Assembly: GCA_012295275.1 (NCBI GenBank)
Contig: CM022678.1
Span: 69,501 to 133,500, forward strand
Reading direction: 5' to 3'
Origin: Chrysomallon squamiferum
Lineage: Eukaryota > Mollusca > Gastropoda > Neomphalida > Peltospiridae
DNA length: 64,000 bases
Shown one piece after another: positions 21,697-32,191 of this stretch. Numbering within the stretch: the first letter of the stretch is position 1; the number at the start of each line of letters is the position of its first letter. Position numbers and translations under genes: made by a program. A model generated the notes under the pieces. That model searched no databases, was not told the origin of the DNA, and saw nothing but the letters and a program-made list of their open reading frames with translations.

Positions 21697-22978
21697 AGTA
21701 TACCAGGTCAGTGTTAAACTCAGTTGACTGGAGTGTCTATGTTGAAACAAGAGCAGAGAAAAGAGGTGTTGAACTTTTGAAGAAACATGGTGTTGTGATT
21801 GTAGTAGGATGTCCAGGTTCAGGAAAAGACAACTCTAGCTTTGAGGATGATGAGAGAGATAGAAAAAGAAGAAAAAAGAGAATCTTACTCACTGACTCAT
21901 CACTATGAATTCAATGACATCTCTCTATTTAGAAATAAGAAATTTGTTGTTCTCATTGATGACATATTTGGTAAGACTAATCTTGTTTCATATTTTAGAG
22001 ACTCATGGAAACCGAAATTTATAAAGGTGTGGAGTCTTGTTCAGGATGGTTCTTTGAAATGTATTATTACTTTAAGAAAACAAATATTTTCAGAAACTAA
22101 AACTAGTTTGAAGAAATTTGGTCTGTTTAATGAGAATCATGTTTTTGATCTCTGTTGTCTGAATTATTATGAAAAGGAACAAATTCTAAACAAATATCTT
22201 AAAAAACACAATGTTACCGTGAATGAAAATGGTAAAAAAGACTGTCATTTACAATTCATTTACAGAGTTAGGATTTCCTCAGATGTGTGTGTATTATGTT
22301 AATTCAAGTGATGCACAAAAAAAAGAGGAGTTGAGTTTTTAAGAAACCTGTAGAGTATCTCAGACAAGAGCTGGAAAATTTGAAAACTGACAAAACTTTA
22401 CAGATCAATTATCTGGTTCTACTGCTGATTTTGTTCAAAGAAGGCAGTCTCAGCATTGATTCACTGGACCCATTTAAAAATGACTCTGACAGTGACATAA
22501 TGAAATTAATAAGGTTGCTAGAGCAAGTCTGCCCGAGTCTGAAAAACACTGGTCTTAGAGATATAAAGAAAACAGCTGATGTAATGTGTGGTACCTATTT
22601 GAAGTGTTGTGAGAATAAATACACATTTATTCACCAGTCAGTAATTGACTGTTTGTTTCTGATGTTTTCAGTAGAGTTTTCAAAGAAAGCAGCAGAGTTT
22701 CTAGAAGTGAGTCCTGTCTCCATGTTGTTAGAATATGTTGTTCAGTGTCGTCTTGGTAAAGGAGCTGATCCTAATCTGAATGCAGATGTTAACCAGAAAC
22801 TGATTCAACAGTTTGAAGAGGAAATTAAATTAAAACTGTGGTCTGATGACAAAACTAGTTTAAATTTGTCCACTTTAGACTCACCTCTCCACATTTCAGT
22901 TCTGCGTGGTGACTTAGATATGTTAAAATCACTAATAAAGAGAAATGCTGATGTTAACATGAGTAAACAGTGAGGAAA
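21697..22978 (+). pseudogene. gene B STAND-type P-loop NTPase (frames broken by single-base shifts)
   Basis: The exon enters after ATGCAG with 2 nt of a split codon (YTRSVLNSVDWSVYVETRAE). Walker A is GVVIVVGCPGSGK, and the next residues TTLALRMMREIE lie in the adjacent frame, so one surplus A in GGAAAAGACA breaks the P-loop codon. Walker B is KKFVVLIDDIFGK, followed by a sensor-like arginine region (CIITLRKQIFSE). A second shift near 22265 separates this from LGFPQMCVYYV, and a third region at 22380-22973 gives the helical C-terminal part (YTFIHQSVIDCLFLMF) and the first ankyrin repeat (SPLHISVLRGDLDMLKSLIK). Order and motifs match the STAND NTPases called nSTAND3 found with ankyrin repeats. 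Such proteins act as ATP-switched oligomerising sensors. Whether the shifts are sequencing errors or mutations is open. Confidence 0.7.
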
Positions 22979-24099
22979 ACTCCACTTCATGAAACTGTAA
23001 AAAGCAGTGAAACACAGAAAGGAAGTAGCTTTGTTGTTACTGCAAAATGGTGCTGATACTAATATAACAGATAAAAAAAATAATTCAGCACTGCACATAG
23101 CATCTCAAATTGACATAAAAGTGGTAAAAGAAGTAGTAAAAAAAGGTGTTCAAATAAATGTAATTAACACTGAAGGTCAAACTCCTCTTTTTTTGTCCTT
23201 ATACAGTAACAAACCAGAAATAACTTCATACTTACTGAAACATGGAGCTGATCCTAATTTAACAGACATTCATAACAATTCTGTTTTACACTTAGCAGCT
23301 GAACATGGAAATCTAAAAATTGTGAGAGCACTGATTGAAAAAGGAGTTGATGTAAATATTAAAAACGGTCAAGGTGAAACTCCTCTTTTTACAGCTGTTA
23401 AGTATGAACATTGCAAAGTAGTTTTGTATTTACTGGAACATGGAGCTGATCCTCATTCAAAAGACAATAATAACAATTCTATTTTACATTTAGCTAAAGC
23501 ATGGAAATAGAAAATATTGTGACAGCTCTGATTGAAAAACATGTTGATGTAAACATTATAAACAGAAGTGGTGACACTCCTCTTTTTTGCAGCTATCAAG
23601 TATGGGCAGAACAAAGTAGTTTTGTACTTACTGGAAAATGGAGCTGATCTAATTTAAAAGACAGTGATGAAAATTCTGTTTTACACATAGCAGCTATACA
23701 AGAAAAATCTAGAACTTTTGACAGCACTGATTGAAAAAGAATTTGATATAAATGTTAGAAACAGTAAAGGTGAAACTCCTCTCTTTACAGCTCTGAATTA
23801 CTACAAATATGATTTTTACAAGCACCCACCAGCTGTGTAAATGTCGTAATAATGAAACTCTCAGAAGTAATTTTGTATTTACTGGATCATGGAGCTGATC
23901 CTAATATAACAGACAATGATAACAATTGTGTTTCCCAACAGACAGCTTATTGTGCAAATCTAACAATTATGAGAAAACTAACTGAATGAGGTGTTGATGT
24001 AAATGTTATTAATTCAATTGAAAAACTCCTATTGATATAGCTAACAGTTGCAGATTTCATCCGTAACAAGGAAATTGTCTTTACTGAATGCTAAAGATG
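22979..24099 (+). pseudogene. gene B ankyrin-repeat domain (partly open)
   Basis: Directly follows the NTPase. A long open frame (23007-23510) holds about five ankyrin repeats (VALLLLQNGADTN, SALHIASQ, GQTPLFLSL, YLLKHGADPN, SVLHLAAEHGN, ALIEKGVDVN). At 23497 LHLAKAWK replaces the expected LHLAAKHGN after a one-base change. Further repeats continue to about 24090 in shifting frames. The last recognisable sequence is LLNAKDG at a possible donor ATG/GTAAGA (24100). The high similarity between repeats suggests recent repeat amplification. The domain probably recognises a ligand or partner. Confidence 0.65.
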
Positions 24100-25201
24100 G
24101 TAAGAGATGAATAGATTTTTCATATAAAACCCTTGAACTTTTCAGTTTTGATATAAATATTACACAGACTGTCTTTTAAGTGGAAGATTACCTGGTGAGA
24201 ATCTTTTACAGTTGAAATAAAATATTTGTTCATGAAATTAAAGTTCAGTTGAATAATTGCTGAGAATATCTTAAAATTGTGCAGAAATATTTATTTATAA
24301 AAGTGATGTTCATAAAAAAAAAAACCAGACAGATGTTGACAAGATATCTGAATTTGTTTTGTAATTTCTGTGGTACAAAGTTGATCAGAATTTTCAACTT
24401 CATCCTGAAATACATTGATTTCTGACATAGTTTCATTTTGGACTGCTTCATTTGTACTTACTTTTAATATAATGTTGTATTTATGTGTGTGGTAAATAAA
24501 ATGTACAGTTTTAACTGTTCAATTCAGAAGTGTAATTACTGACACATTAGTCAGACCACATTTCCAAAATAAAATTTGTAAACAAACCGTGTTGAAGAAT
24601 AAAAGCCAGTGTAAGTTTGTGTAACTATATGGCTGTGTTGTCTGGTGTATATCTAAATACTGTAAATTGTTTCGATTCAGATATTAATTAGTGTGTACTC
24701 TGCTATTTCTATTCTAATATTGTATTAATGCATGGTGTAGTTTTTGTTTCCATACAAATGTTGTATTGCCATATTTTATTATTTATTGTGTCTATTAAAT
24801 GCTGTATTATTGTTATATAGTCTTCTGTTTCTATTCAAGTATTTAGTTGTCGATTGTATTTATATGTAACAAGAAATATTATAATACTGTGTATGTTTAT
24901 GAAATTTTAACTTGATTTTGTCTTTTCACTGAAATACTTTGGGAGATTTATTGCACATTTCAATTTAAAAAAGTGTTAAGATATGTTAGGATTGCCAATA
25001 ATAAAACATACTACAACAGTACTAATACTGATGTTAATTTTGATCAGGTTATTCAGTCAGTGAAAAGTCAGAAAGTATTATAATATTTAATGTAAGATTT
25101 TTATATATTTTATTTTACAAAATGTTTGTTTCTTTTTCTTGTTTTTAATAAATACATTTTTATTTTTACATAAAATGTAATTTTTTAATTTTATATATAT
25201 A
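24100..25201. other. AT-rich non-coding stretch downstream of gene B
   Basis: No exon recognised. Several AATAAA hexamers occur (for example near 24496 and 25003), so a 3' UTR could lie here, but no stop codon is tied to them. Confidence 0.5.
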
Positions 25202-25413
25202 CAGGGGGTGCAAAAGAAGGTACACAGTTATGAAAAAAAAAAGAAAACACTTACAGTACTCATGACATTTATTATTAAAACAAAAAAGCTAATATAAAAA
25301 TACAAGCATTTTTATTAATTTAAATAAAATGTGGTTAATGACACTCAAAATAAGAAAAATGAATTTAATGTGCTACTAAAGCCACTGATGTGATACTACT
25401 TTTGCAACCCCTG
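25202..25413. mobile_element. MITE, 212 bp, Tc1/mariner-type
   Basis: CAGGGGGTGCAAAAG at the left and CTTTTGCAACCCCTG at the right are inverted repeats. TA flanks both ends (25200-25201, 25414-25415). The interior is AT-rich and non-coding. Confidence 0.8.
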
Positions 25414-27213
25414 TAGATACTGAAGGCTGTATTTTTATTGTTAGTTTCATTTGTTTTATTGTCATACAAAAGAAAGTACCAGCAATTTTTTTGATTTATG
25501 TTATTAATGATGTAATGCTTACATTTGACAAAATGATCATTAGAAAATAGAGTAACACAATCAATAAAGAAAAGTTAAGTTTTCATTGTTAATACATTTT
25601 GTCTGCATTTATATAGTTAATAGAAAACAGTGCACCGTAATGTACAGTATTCATATTTTGATCCACTTCTTTCGTTTTGTTAGTAGTAGTAATAGTAGTA
25701 TTTTTATTGTAGATAGTTAGGAAACTGTTCAGAGTATTACACTGTCAAAGTTTTCATTAAGAAACACTAAATAATCAGTAAAGTAAATATTAAGTTTAAG
25801 ATAAGAATATTATTAGATAGATAGATAGATATAATCTGTTAAATAATTATAATCCAATAATTAATAAAGTTAATGTAATTTTTAAAGTAGGAATATTTTT
25901 AGCTAATAATGTTTACATTTATCTGTTTAATGATTCTAAAATAGTTAATAATTAATCAAGTAAATTTAAGTTTAAATTAGGAATATTTTATTTAAATATT
26001 TTCATTTTTATATTTAATAATTGCAAACTTGTCAATAATTAGTAAAGTAAATGTAAGTTTAAATTAGGAATATTTTTTATTTAACAGTGTTTTCATTTAT
26101 CTCTTTGACATTAAACTATGAGTTTGAAATTAAACTGATTTAATTTGTGTGACAAAATTTTAGTACTATTATTTTATTTGTAGAAAACTTGTATCAAATT
26201 ACTTTTTTGTGATGAATTATGATTATTACTACTAAAAACTATTTTGAGGAATGTATTGGACTTTGTATTACACTGATAGGTTGTATACATTTGTTTCATT
26301 ATTTATTTATTCATTTATTTATTTATATATTTATTTATTATTATTATTATTATCATCATCATTATTAATATTATTATTATTATTATTATTATTATTAAAA
26401 ATTATTTAGAGGAATGTATTGGACTATACATTACACTGAAGGATTATTTTGTATATCTTTTAATTTTTTTTAGTTCTTTTTATTTATTTGTTGTTGTTAT
26501 TTGGGTATCTATATCTATTTAATCATTAGAACATACTAAATCAATTTATATAGCAAATACATACATATATATAATTATCTTTTTTTTCTTATTTAATTTG
26601 TATGGTAGAATGTTTTTATTACCTTTATTTTGTATCAACGAACTTTAGATCAATCTTTAACTTACTCTTTTATAATTAACTGCATATTTAGTTATTGGAT
26701 TGTTTCTGATTTGTTACACATCCATTTGTTAAAGTTAGTTGAACAGTTAATAATATTAGTACAACAGTCTCCTGTGATCAATTGTTTTTCAATTAAATAC
26801 AATGAAAATAAAGAATAATAATAAAAAATATGAAAATTAAAAATCAAAGAATTTACTGAATGTCATAATAATAATGATGATAGCAAGAAAGACAGAAGAA
26901 ATAATATCCTAATTTTTATTTAGTTGAGACATGTTAATGTATTTTTATATACTTTTTGTAGCACAATAAGTTTATCTACGATTTTCACAAAAAGCAGCAA
27001 ATCAGTTTAACAAAATACTTGGTTTGGTTGGTTGTGCAAGTCACGTGATAGAGGAGTTGTCTTAAGCTTTTGTTTTTGTTGGGATTAGTGACAAAGACAA
27101 TTAATCAACTTTCCAGTATCATTGGTAATCAAACTACTTTTAATTGCTTTGTGTTTGTTTTTCATTTTGACTTTGGTATATTGCAATAGAGATTAATTCT
27201 TTAATTATTCCCC
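25414..27213. other. AT-rich non-coding with degenerate tandem repeats
   Basis: About 25760-26110 holds four degenerate units of roughly 88 bp sharing AATAATTARTAAAGTAAATG and TTAGGAATATTTT. A ~65-bp segment (AATTATTT/GAGGAATGTATTGGACT) occurs at 26230 and again at 26400 around a TTA/TTTA microsatellite. No gene seen. Confidence 0.55.
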
Positions 27214-27535
27214 AAGCTAATTGTGTAACAACTGGAAGATGAGTCTATCATTGTATGCTAGGTAACTAAGCTAATTGTGTAACAACTGGAAGATGAGTCT
27301 ATTATTGTATGCTAGGTAGCTAAGCTAACTGTGTAACAACTGGAAGATGAGTCTATTATTGTATGCTAGGTAGCTAAGCTAACTGTGTAACAACTGGAAG
27401 ATGAGTCTATTATTGTATGCTAGGTAGCTAAGCTAATTGTGTAACAACTGGAAGATGAGTCTATCATTGTATGCTAGGTAGCTAAGCTAATTGCGTAACA
27501 ACTGGAAGATGAGTCTATTATTGTATGCTAGGTAG
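27214..27535. repeat. 54-bp minisatellite, 6 copies
   Basis: AAGCTAATTGTGTAACAACT followed by GGAAGATGAGTCTATTATTG and TATGCTAGGTAGCT repeats head to tail at 27214, 27268, 27322 and onward with few substitutions. No spacers. Confidence 0.95.
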
Positions 27536-27889
27536 AGGGCATCTGATTACCAATTCAGTCATGAACTGTGTTTTTGTAAGGCGTGTGACAAATGGATGTG
27601 TACAAAATGGGATGATACTGATAAGAGTACCACTTGATTGTGAAAGTCCATTAAATTGCTACTGTTTTAAAATAATAATTAAATATCATAAAACTAATGT
27701 TATAATGTTGAATACTAAATGAAAGATATAATAAACGTTATTACTGTGTGTGTGTGTGTGTGACCAATATAATCTTGTTAAATAAGTAAATACTAAATTT
27801 GAATTTTGTTTAATTGAATTAGTTTAGAATTTACTGTATCACTAATTTCTTTAAAATTTTTATTGTATATATATATTCTAATGGTAATT

Positions 27890-28087
27890 ATTATTATGAT
27901 TATTATTATTAATAATATGGAGTGTATTGTAATTAATTTTTATTATTAATATGGAGTATTGTTATTAATTATTATTATTACGATTATTATTATTATTATT
28001 ATTAATATGGAGTGTATTGTAATTATTATTATTATTATTAGTAGTAGTAGTATTATTAGTATTATTATTAATATGGAGTGTATTGTA

Positions 28088-28135
<48 letters not shown>

Positions 28136-28160
28136 ACGGAGTGTATTGTAATACCATTAA
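27890..28160. repeat. ATT microsatellite interrupted by ATGGAGTGTATTGTAA units
   Basis: Five or so repeats of (ATT)n plus AATATGGAGTGTATTGTAA. The open frames here are pure low complexity. Confidence 0.85.
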
Positions 28161-28214
28161 CAATTATAATAAATATGCTTTATAAATGGTAATTACTTTT
28201 GTTTTCTTTATCAG

Positions 28215-28349
28215 ATGAAGTATATTTAAAAAACAAAACCACACTGCAGTGGAATAATTCAGTGTATGAGTTCAGCCTGACTTTCACTAGTGACACTGAA
28301 TTACACACCAGCATGTCTGCTAACTCTGCTAATGGAATCTTCCATGCAA
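28215..28349 (+). CDS. orphan exon candidate, family phase, RHIM-like
   Basis: TTTTGTTTTCTTTATCAG acceptor and CAA/GTAAAT donor enclose 135 nt reading 2+132+1. The peptide starts EVYLKNKTTLQWNNSVYEFS and then runs through LTFTSDTELHTSMSANSANG. LKNKTTLQWNN fits hydrophobic-x-N-x3-hydrophobic-Q-hydrophobic with N in place of G. Phase and motif agree with gene A and B exons, so it may be a cassette of gene B or of a third gene. There is no transcript evidence. Confidence 0.35.
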
Positions 28350-28439
28350 GTAAATTGTGGAATGTTCTAACAAAACACAGACCCAGTTTATTATGTTAAT
28401 TTCCTCATAAAAAGTAAATTAGTCATGTAATGTTTGACA

Positions 28440-29178
28440 TGTTTTAGTGTAGATTCTCTAGGTTTGGGGTGGAATGCAATATTTGTTATGTTTCAATCTA
28501 TTTTCTTAGGAATTGGGGTAGAGTGTGATCAATGTAATGTTTGGTATATTTCAGTGAATATTCTCTAGATTGGTGTAGAGTATGATAAATGTAATGTTTG
28601 GTATATTTCAGTGTATATTCTCTAGATTGGTGTAGAGTATGATAAATGTAATGTTTGGTATATTTCAGTGAATATTCTCTAGATTGGTGTAGAGTATGAT
28701 AAATGTAATGTTTGGTATATTTCAGTGAATATTCTCTAGGTTGGGGTAGAGTATGATAAATGTAATGTTTGGTATAGTTCAGTGTGTATTCTCTAGGTTG
28801 GGGTAGAGTATGATAAATGTAATGTTTGGTATATTTCAGTGTATATTCTCTAGGTTGGGGTAGAGTATGATAAATGTAATGTTTGGTATGTTTCAGTGTA
28901 TATTCTCTAGGTTGGGGTGGAGTATGATAAATGTAAGTTTGGTATATTTCAGTGTATATTCTCTAGGTTGGGGTGGAGTATGATAAATGTAAGTTTGGTA
29001 TATTTCAGTGTATATTCTCTAGGTTGGGGTGGAGTATGATAAATGTAATGTTTGGTATATTTCAGTGTATATTCTCTAGGTTGGGGTAGAGAATGATACA
29101 TGTAATGTTTGGTATATTTCAGTGTATATTCTCTAGGTTGGGGTAGAGAATGATACATGTAATGTTTGTTATGTTTCA
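28440..29178. repeat. 57-bp minisatellite, about 13 copies
   Basis: TATTCTCTAGGTTGGGGTAG, AGTATGATAAATGTAATG and TTTGGTATATTTCAGTG repeat with a 56-57 bp period. Every unit carries TATATTTCAG, a plausible splice acceptor, just upstream of an exon candidate at 29181. Confidence 0.95.
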
Positions 29179-29180
29179 AG

Positions 29181-29254
29181 CTGGTTGCTCTGGGACTAAA
29201 GTTGGAATGATGATTCCAAACAGCAGCACAGAAAACAACATATTGAATGTGTTG
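29181..29254 (+). CDS. orphan exon candidate with RHIM-like core
   Basis: After TTATGTTTCAAG the sequence reads 2 nt, then GCSGTKVGMMIPNSSTENNI followed by LNVL, up to the donor GTAAAT. CSGTKVG resembles the RIPK3 RHIM core CSGVQVG. Length 74 nt, so it does not leave the family's 1 nt. The acceptor is weak and one of the minisatellite acceptors could be used instead. Confidence 0.3.
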
Positions 29255-29305
29255 GTAAATAAATAAATAATATATATATATATAATGTTTTTATTACATA
29301 TATAT

Positions 29306-29391
29306 ACTCAGTCAATATATATTAAATAAAATGTTCTTATTACATATATATATGTAATAAGAACATTTTATTAAATATATATTGACTGAGT
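29306..29391. repeat. 86-bp near-perfect palindrome
   Basis: ACTCAGTCAATATATATTAA... reads into its own reverse complement ...ATATATTGACTGAGT with a single-base difference. It would form a long hairpin. Confidence 0.9.
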
Positions 29392-29938
29392 TGAACGTAA
29401 AGTTTCTGTGAGTTTTGTGTTACTTGTAGCCAGGTATTTCAGACTGATGTCACTCACAGTACAGCACCTCAGCAATCAGGTCTTTCTCCTGTTTTTATAT
29501 CTGCTTCCACATTCCTTGCGAAAAACCCCATAACAAAATTCAAATAAGAAAATGTTTCCCGAAATGTTGGCTGTTGACAGTACATCATGCAGTAGGTTAT
29601 TATAAACAGAGTTCACTGTAATATCTGTAATCTGCATAAAAACTATCTTAATTATTTTGTCTGTAGAATAAACAGCACACTTTCTGGAATCTTTCACAAG
29701 AAAATATAATCTCATGTTTGTGTAAAAACTTGAATCTCTTTCAAGTGTCAAAAAAAGAAGAAAAAAGACAACAACAGCATGATATGTTTAGTCTGTTTTT
29801 ATTTTGGTTTCAGTGTGCATTAAGATTAAATAATTATATGAAATACTACATATCTACACACAATAACATAAATTAAAATACTCTTTAGCACACACCTACA
29901 TACAAATACATTTAAAAACTCATAAAATGCTTGCAGAC
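29392..29938. other. non-coding with dispersed repeat
   Basis: About 29655-29800 is similar to 36536-36690 (shared TCTTTCACAA, TATAATCTC, TTTGTGTAAAAACT, AATCTCTTTCAA, TGTCAAAAAAA). No exon supported. Confidence 0.5.
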
Positions 29939-30002
<64 letters not shown>

Positions 30003-30025
30003 TAACAATAACAATAATAGTAGTA

Positions 30026-30083
<58 letters not shown>

Positions 30084-30100
30084 TAACAATAATAGTAGTA

Positions 30101-30142
<42 letters not shown>
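29939..30142. repeat. compound ATA microsatellite, ~200 bp
   Basis: ATA trinucleotides with two internal (AACAAT)/(AGTAGT) interruptions repeated in the same order, so the array itself is duplicated. All long open frames here are artefacts of this. Confidence 0.97.
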
Positions 30143-30551
30143 TATGTACTCCACATCTGGTACTTTCTACACCTAGAGTAACACACTTTAATTATCAACA
30201 CAAACACACAAACAAAAGTACATTAAATACTTGCTGAGTCAGATGTATGTTAAAATGCTAACAAACTTTTACTGAACAAAATACATTAAAACTATCACAG
30301 ATATAAACAAAGCAACCTCTAAGCATATCTACATTAACCTTGATGAAGAATTTAACAAAATTTCTCTGTATTAAATGAAATTATTGATAGGAGGAAGGAA
30401 ATATAAATAATTCTGTTATGGAATGATTCCTGTCATGTTTTTTCAGTGGTTGAGAGTGTTTGGCTTATGTGCTGTATAGTGTGTTACAAAGAAAGCAAGC
30501 TATAATTGCTTTTTTAAATTTAATTTTAATTTTTTTTTTATTGTTTTATAG

Positions 30552-30617
30552 AATCAGGTAGCAATACAGTGGAAATAAATTCTGTGGGTCTTGACAGCTA
30601 TTGTGCAAAGAAAGAAA
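30552..30617 (+). CDS. orphan exon candidate in family phase
   Basis: ATTGTTTTATAG acceptor, then 2 nt and SGSNTVEINSVGLDSYCAKK. The TVEIN segment is a weak RHIM-like match with the glycine lost. The 3' end is uncertain because ATT microsatellite follows and no clear donor is seen. Confidence 0.25.
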
Positions 30618-30629
30618 TTATTGTTATTG

Positions 30630-30757
30630 CTATTATTATGATTATTATTATTATTATTATTATTATTATACTTGAGTTATTATACTTTTTTTATTTTCTC
30701 ATTCTGTATGGCTGTTTCCCCCTCACACTTCAGTGTGTGTGTGCGTGTGTGTGTGTA

Positions 30758-30821
<64 letters not shown>

Positions 30822-31031
30822 TGCACATGTGTGTATGTGTTTGTATTCTAATTTGTATATAAAATGAACTAAATAAGTAAGCATATATGTACGTAAGTAT
30901 GCAAGCATGTATGTATTATGTACATATATATGTATGTATATATACATGTATATATGTATGTATGTATGAATTGGTATGTGTGTGTATTTTTTTATTTTCT
31001 CATTCTGTATGGCTGTTTCCCCCTCACACTT

Positions 31032-31080
<49 letters not shown>

Positions 31081-31265
31081 TGCAGATGTTTGTATGTGTT
31101 TGTATTCTAATTTGTATATAAAATGAACTAAATAAGTAAGTATGCAAGCATGTATATATTATGTACATATATATGTATGTATATATACATGTATATATGT
31201 ATGTATGTATGTATTGGTATGTGTGTGTATCTCTCTCTCTCTCTCTCTGTATGTGTGTATGTTGT

Positions 31266-31298
<33 letters not shown>
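30630..31298. repeat. duplicated ~300-bp unit with GT and TATG microsatellites
   Basis: TTTTATTTTCTCATTCTGTATGG, CCCCCTCACACTTCAG, a long GT run, TTTGTATTCTAATTTGTATA and TATGTA-rich DNA occur at about 30688-30975 and again at 30988-31230. A CT run and another GT run follow. Confidence 0.9.
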
Positions 31299-31299
<1 letters not shown>

Positions 31300-31302
<3 letters not shown>

Positions 31303-31378
31303 GAAAGTGACCATGTTTTCATTCATGAAGGGGAAGTAACTTTACTGTTGCTACAGAGGATTTCAGTTAATAAACAGG
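31300..31378 (+). other. possible short coding fragment
   Basis: ESDHVFIHEGEVTLLLLQR then ISVNKQ, followed by a donor-like CAG/GTATTA. EVTLLLLQ is like the ankyrin helix EVALLLLQNGAD of gene B. There is no acceptor because the upstream DNA is a GT run. Possibly a stray ankyrin relic. Confidence 0.2.
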
Positions 31379-31893
31379 TATTATGTTTGAAATAAAAATA
31401 ATAATAAAAATAAAAATAATAAAAACCATTAAAAAGTTAAAATAAATTTTTTTATATATATATAATAATAAAAGCATTGTATGACTAAAGGGAAAAAATA
31501 ATTTTATTTAATATTAACTGTTTCTAGTATCATAGACAGAGAAATACAGATTGCTTTTTCACGTCAATGTAAGGTATTTCATGTAAATATTGAAGACAGT
31601 TGTAGAAACATAAAAATTTACAAACTACAAGCAGAGTGATGAATAAAACCTGGACCCAACCTGGGACTTGATTTGAAAACTTGTCTTGTTCTGTACATTC
31701 TACAGTTATAATACTAAAATATAATTTAGAATTTTGTTTGAAACAAAGAAAGAAAGAAAGAAATAATAAAATAATATAGTAATTTAAACAAATACAATAT
31801 TTACTTGCTGATAATTCAGTTTAATCCATCTTTAGACATTAGCTGAATGTATGTTATTAAAACATTGTACCATATTTTGTTTATTTTATTTCA

Positions 31894-31948
<55 letters not shown>

Positions 31949-32191
31949 TGTTTATTTATTTATTTGTTTTTCTCATTTTGTCATTTTCATGAAGAAATGG
32001 GGTTACAGATGGATTTCATTTAATCTTATATTAAAGGTGCTTTGATTTTGATAGTGGAACTATACCAAAGAAAACGGATATTCTCTTAAAGAAGGAGCTC
32101 TCTTTTTAGGAGGAAGTTTAATGAATATATTGTAATGGCTGCTTCCAGGTGGTAAAACTTTTTGTGAAGTAGAAATCGTTATTGAAACATC
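31379..32191. other. non-coding, EXOSC6 upstream region
   Basis: Contains a TTA microsatellite (about 31893-31950). The segment 32050-32190 is more mixed in composition and should hold the EXOSC6 promoter and 5' UTR. No motif stands out. Confidence 0.4.

Noticed and set aside
27214-27535. CRISPR-like regular repeat array
   Set aside because: Units are contiguous and have no unique spacers, and the DNA is eukaryotic. The same holds for the arrays at 28440-29178 and 58859-59678.
28949-29179. Minus-strand frame KHYMYHSLPQPREYTLKYT repeats
   Set aside because: Translation of the 57-bp minisatellite (57 is divisible by 3), which varies freely in length elsewhere in the array.
29826-30207. Several long open frames of poly-Leu, poly-Ile or poly-Tyr on both strands
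   Set aside because: They are translations of the ATA microsatellite in different frames. The same applies to 27946-28192, 30569-30862, 31851-32045, 60141-60523 and 62013-62280.
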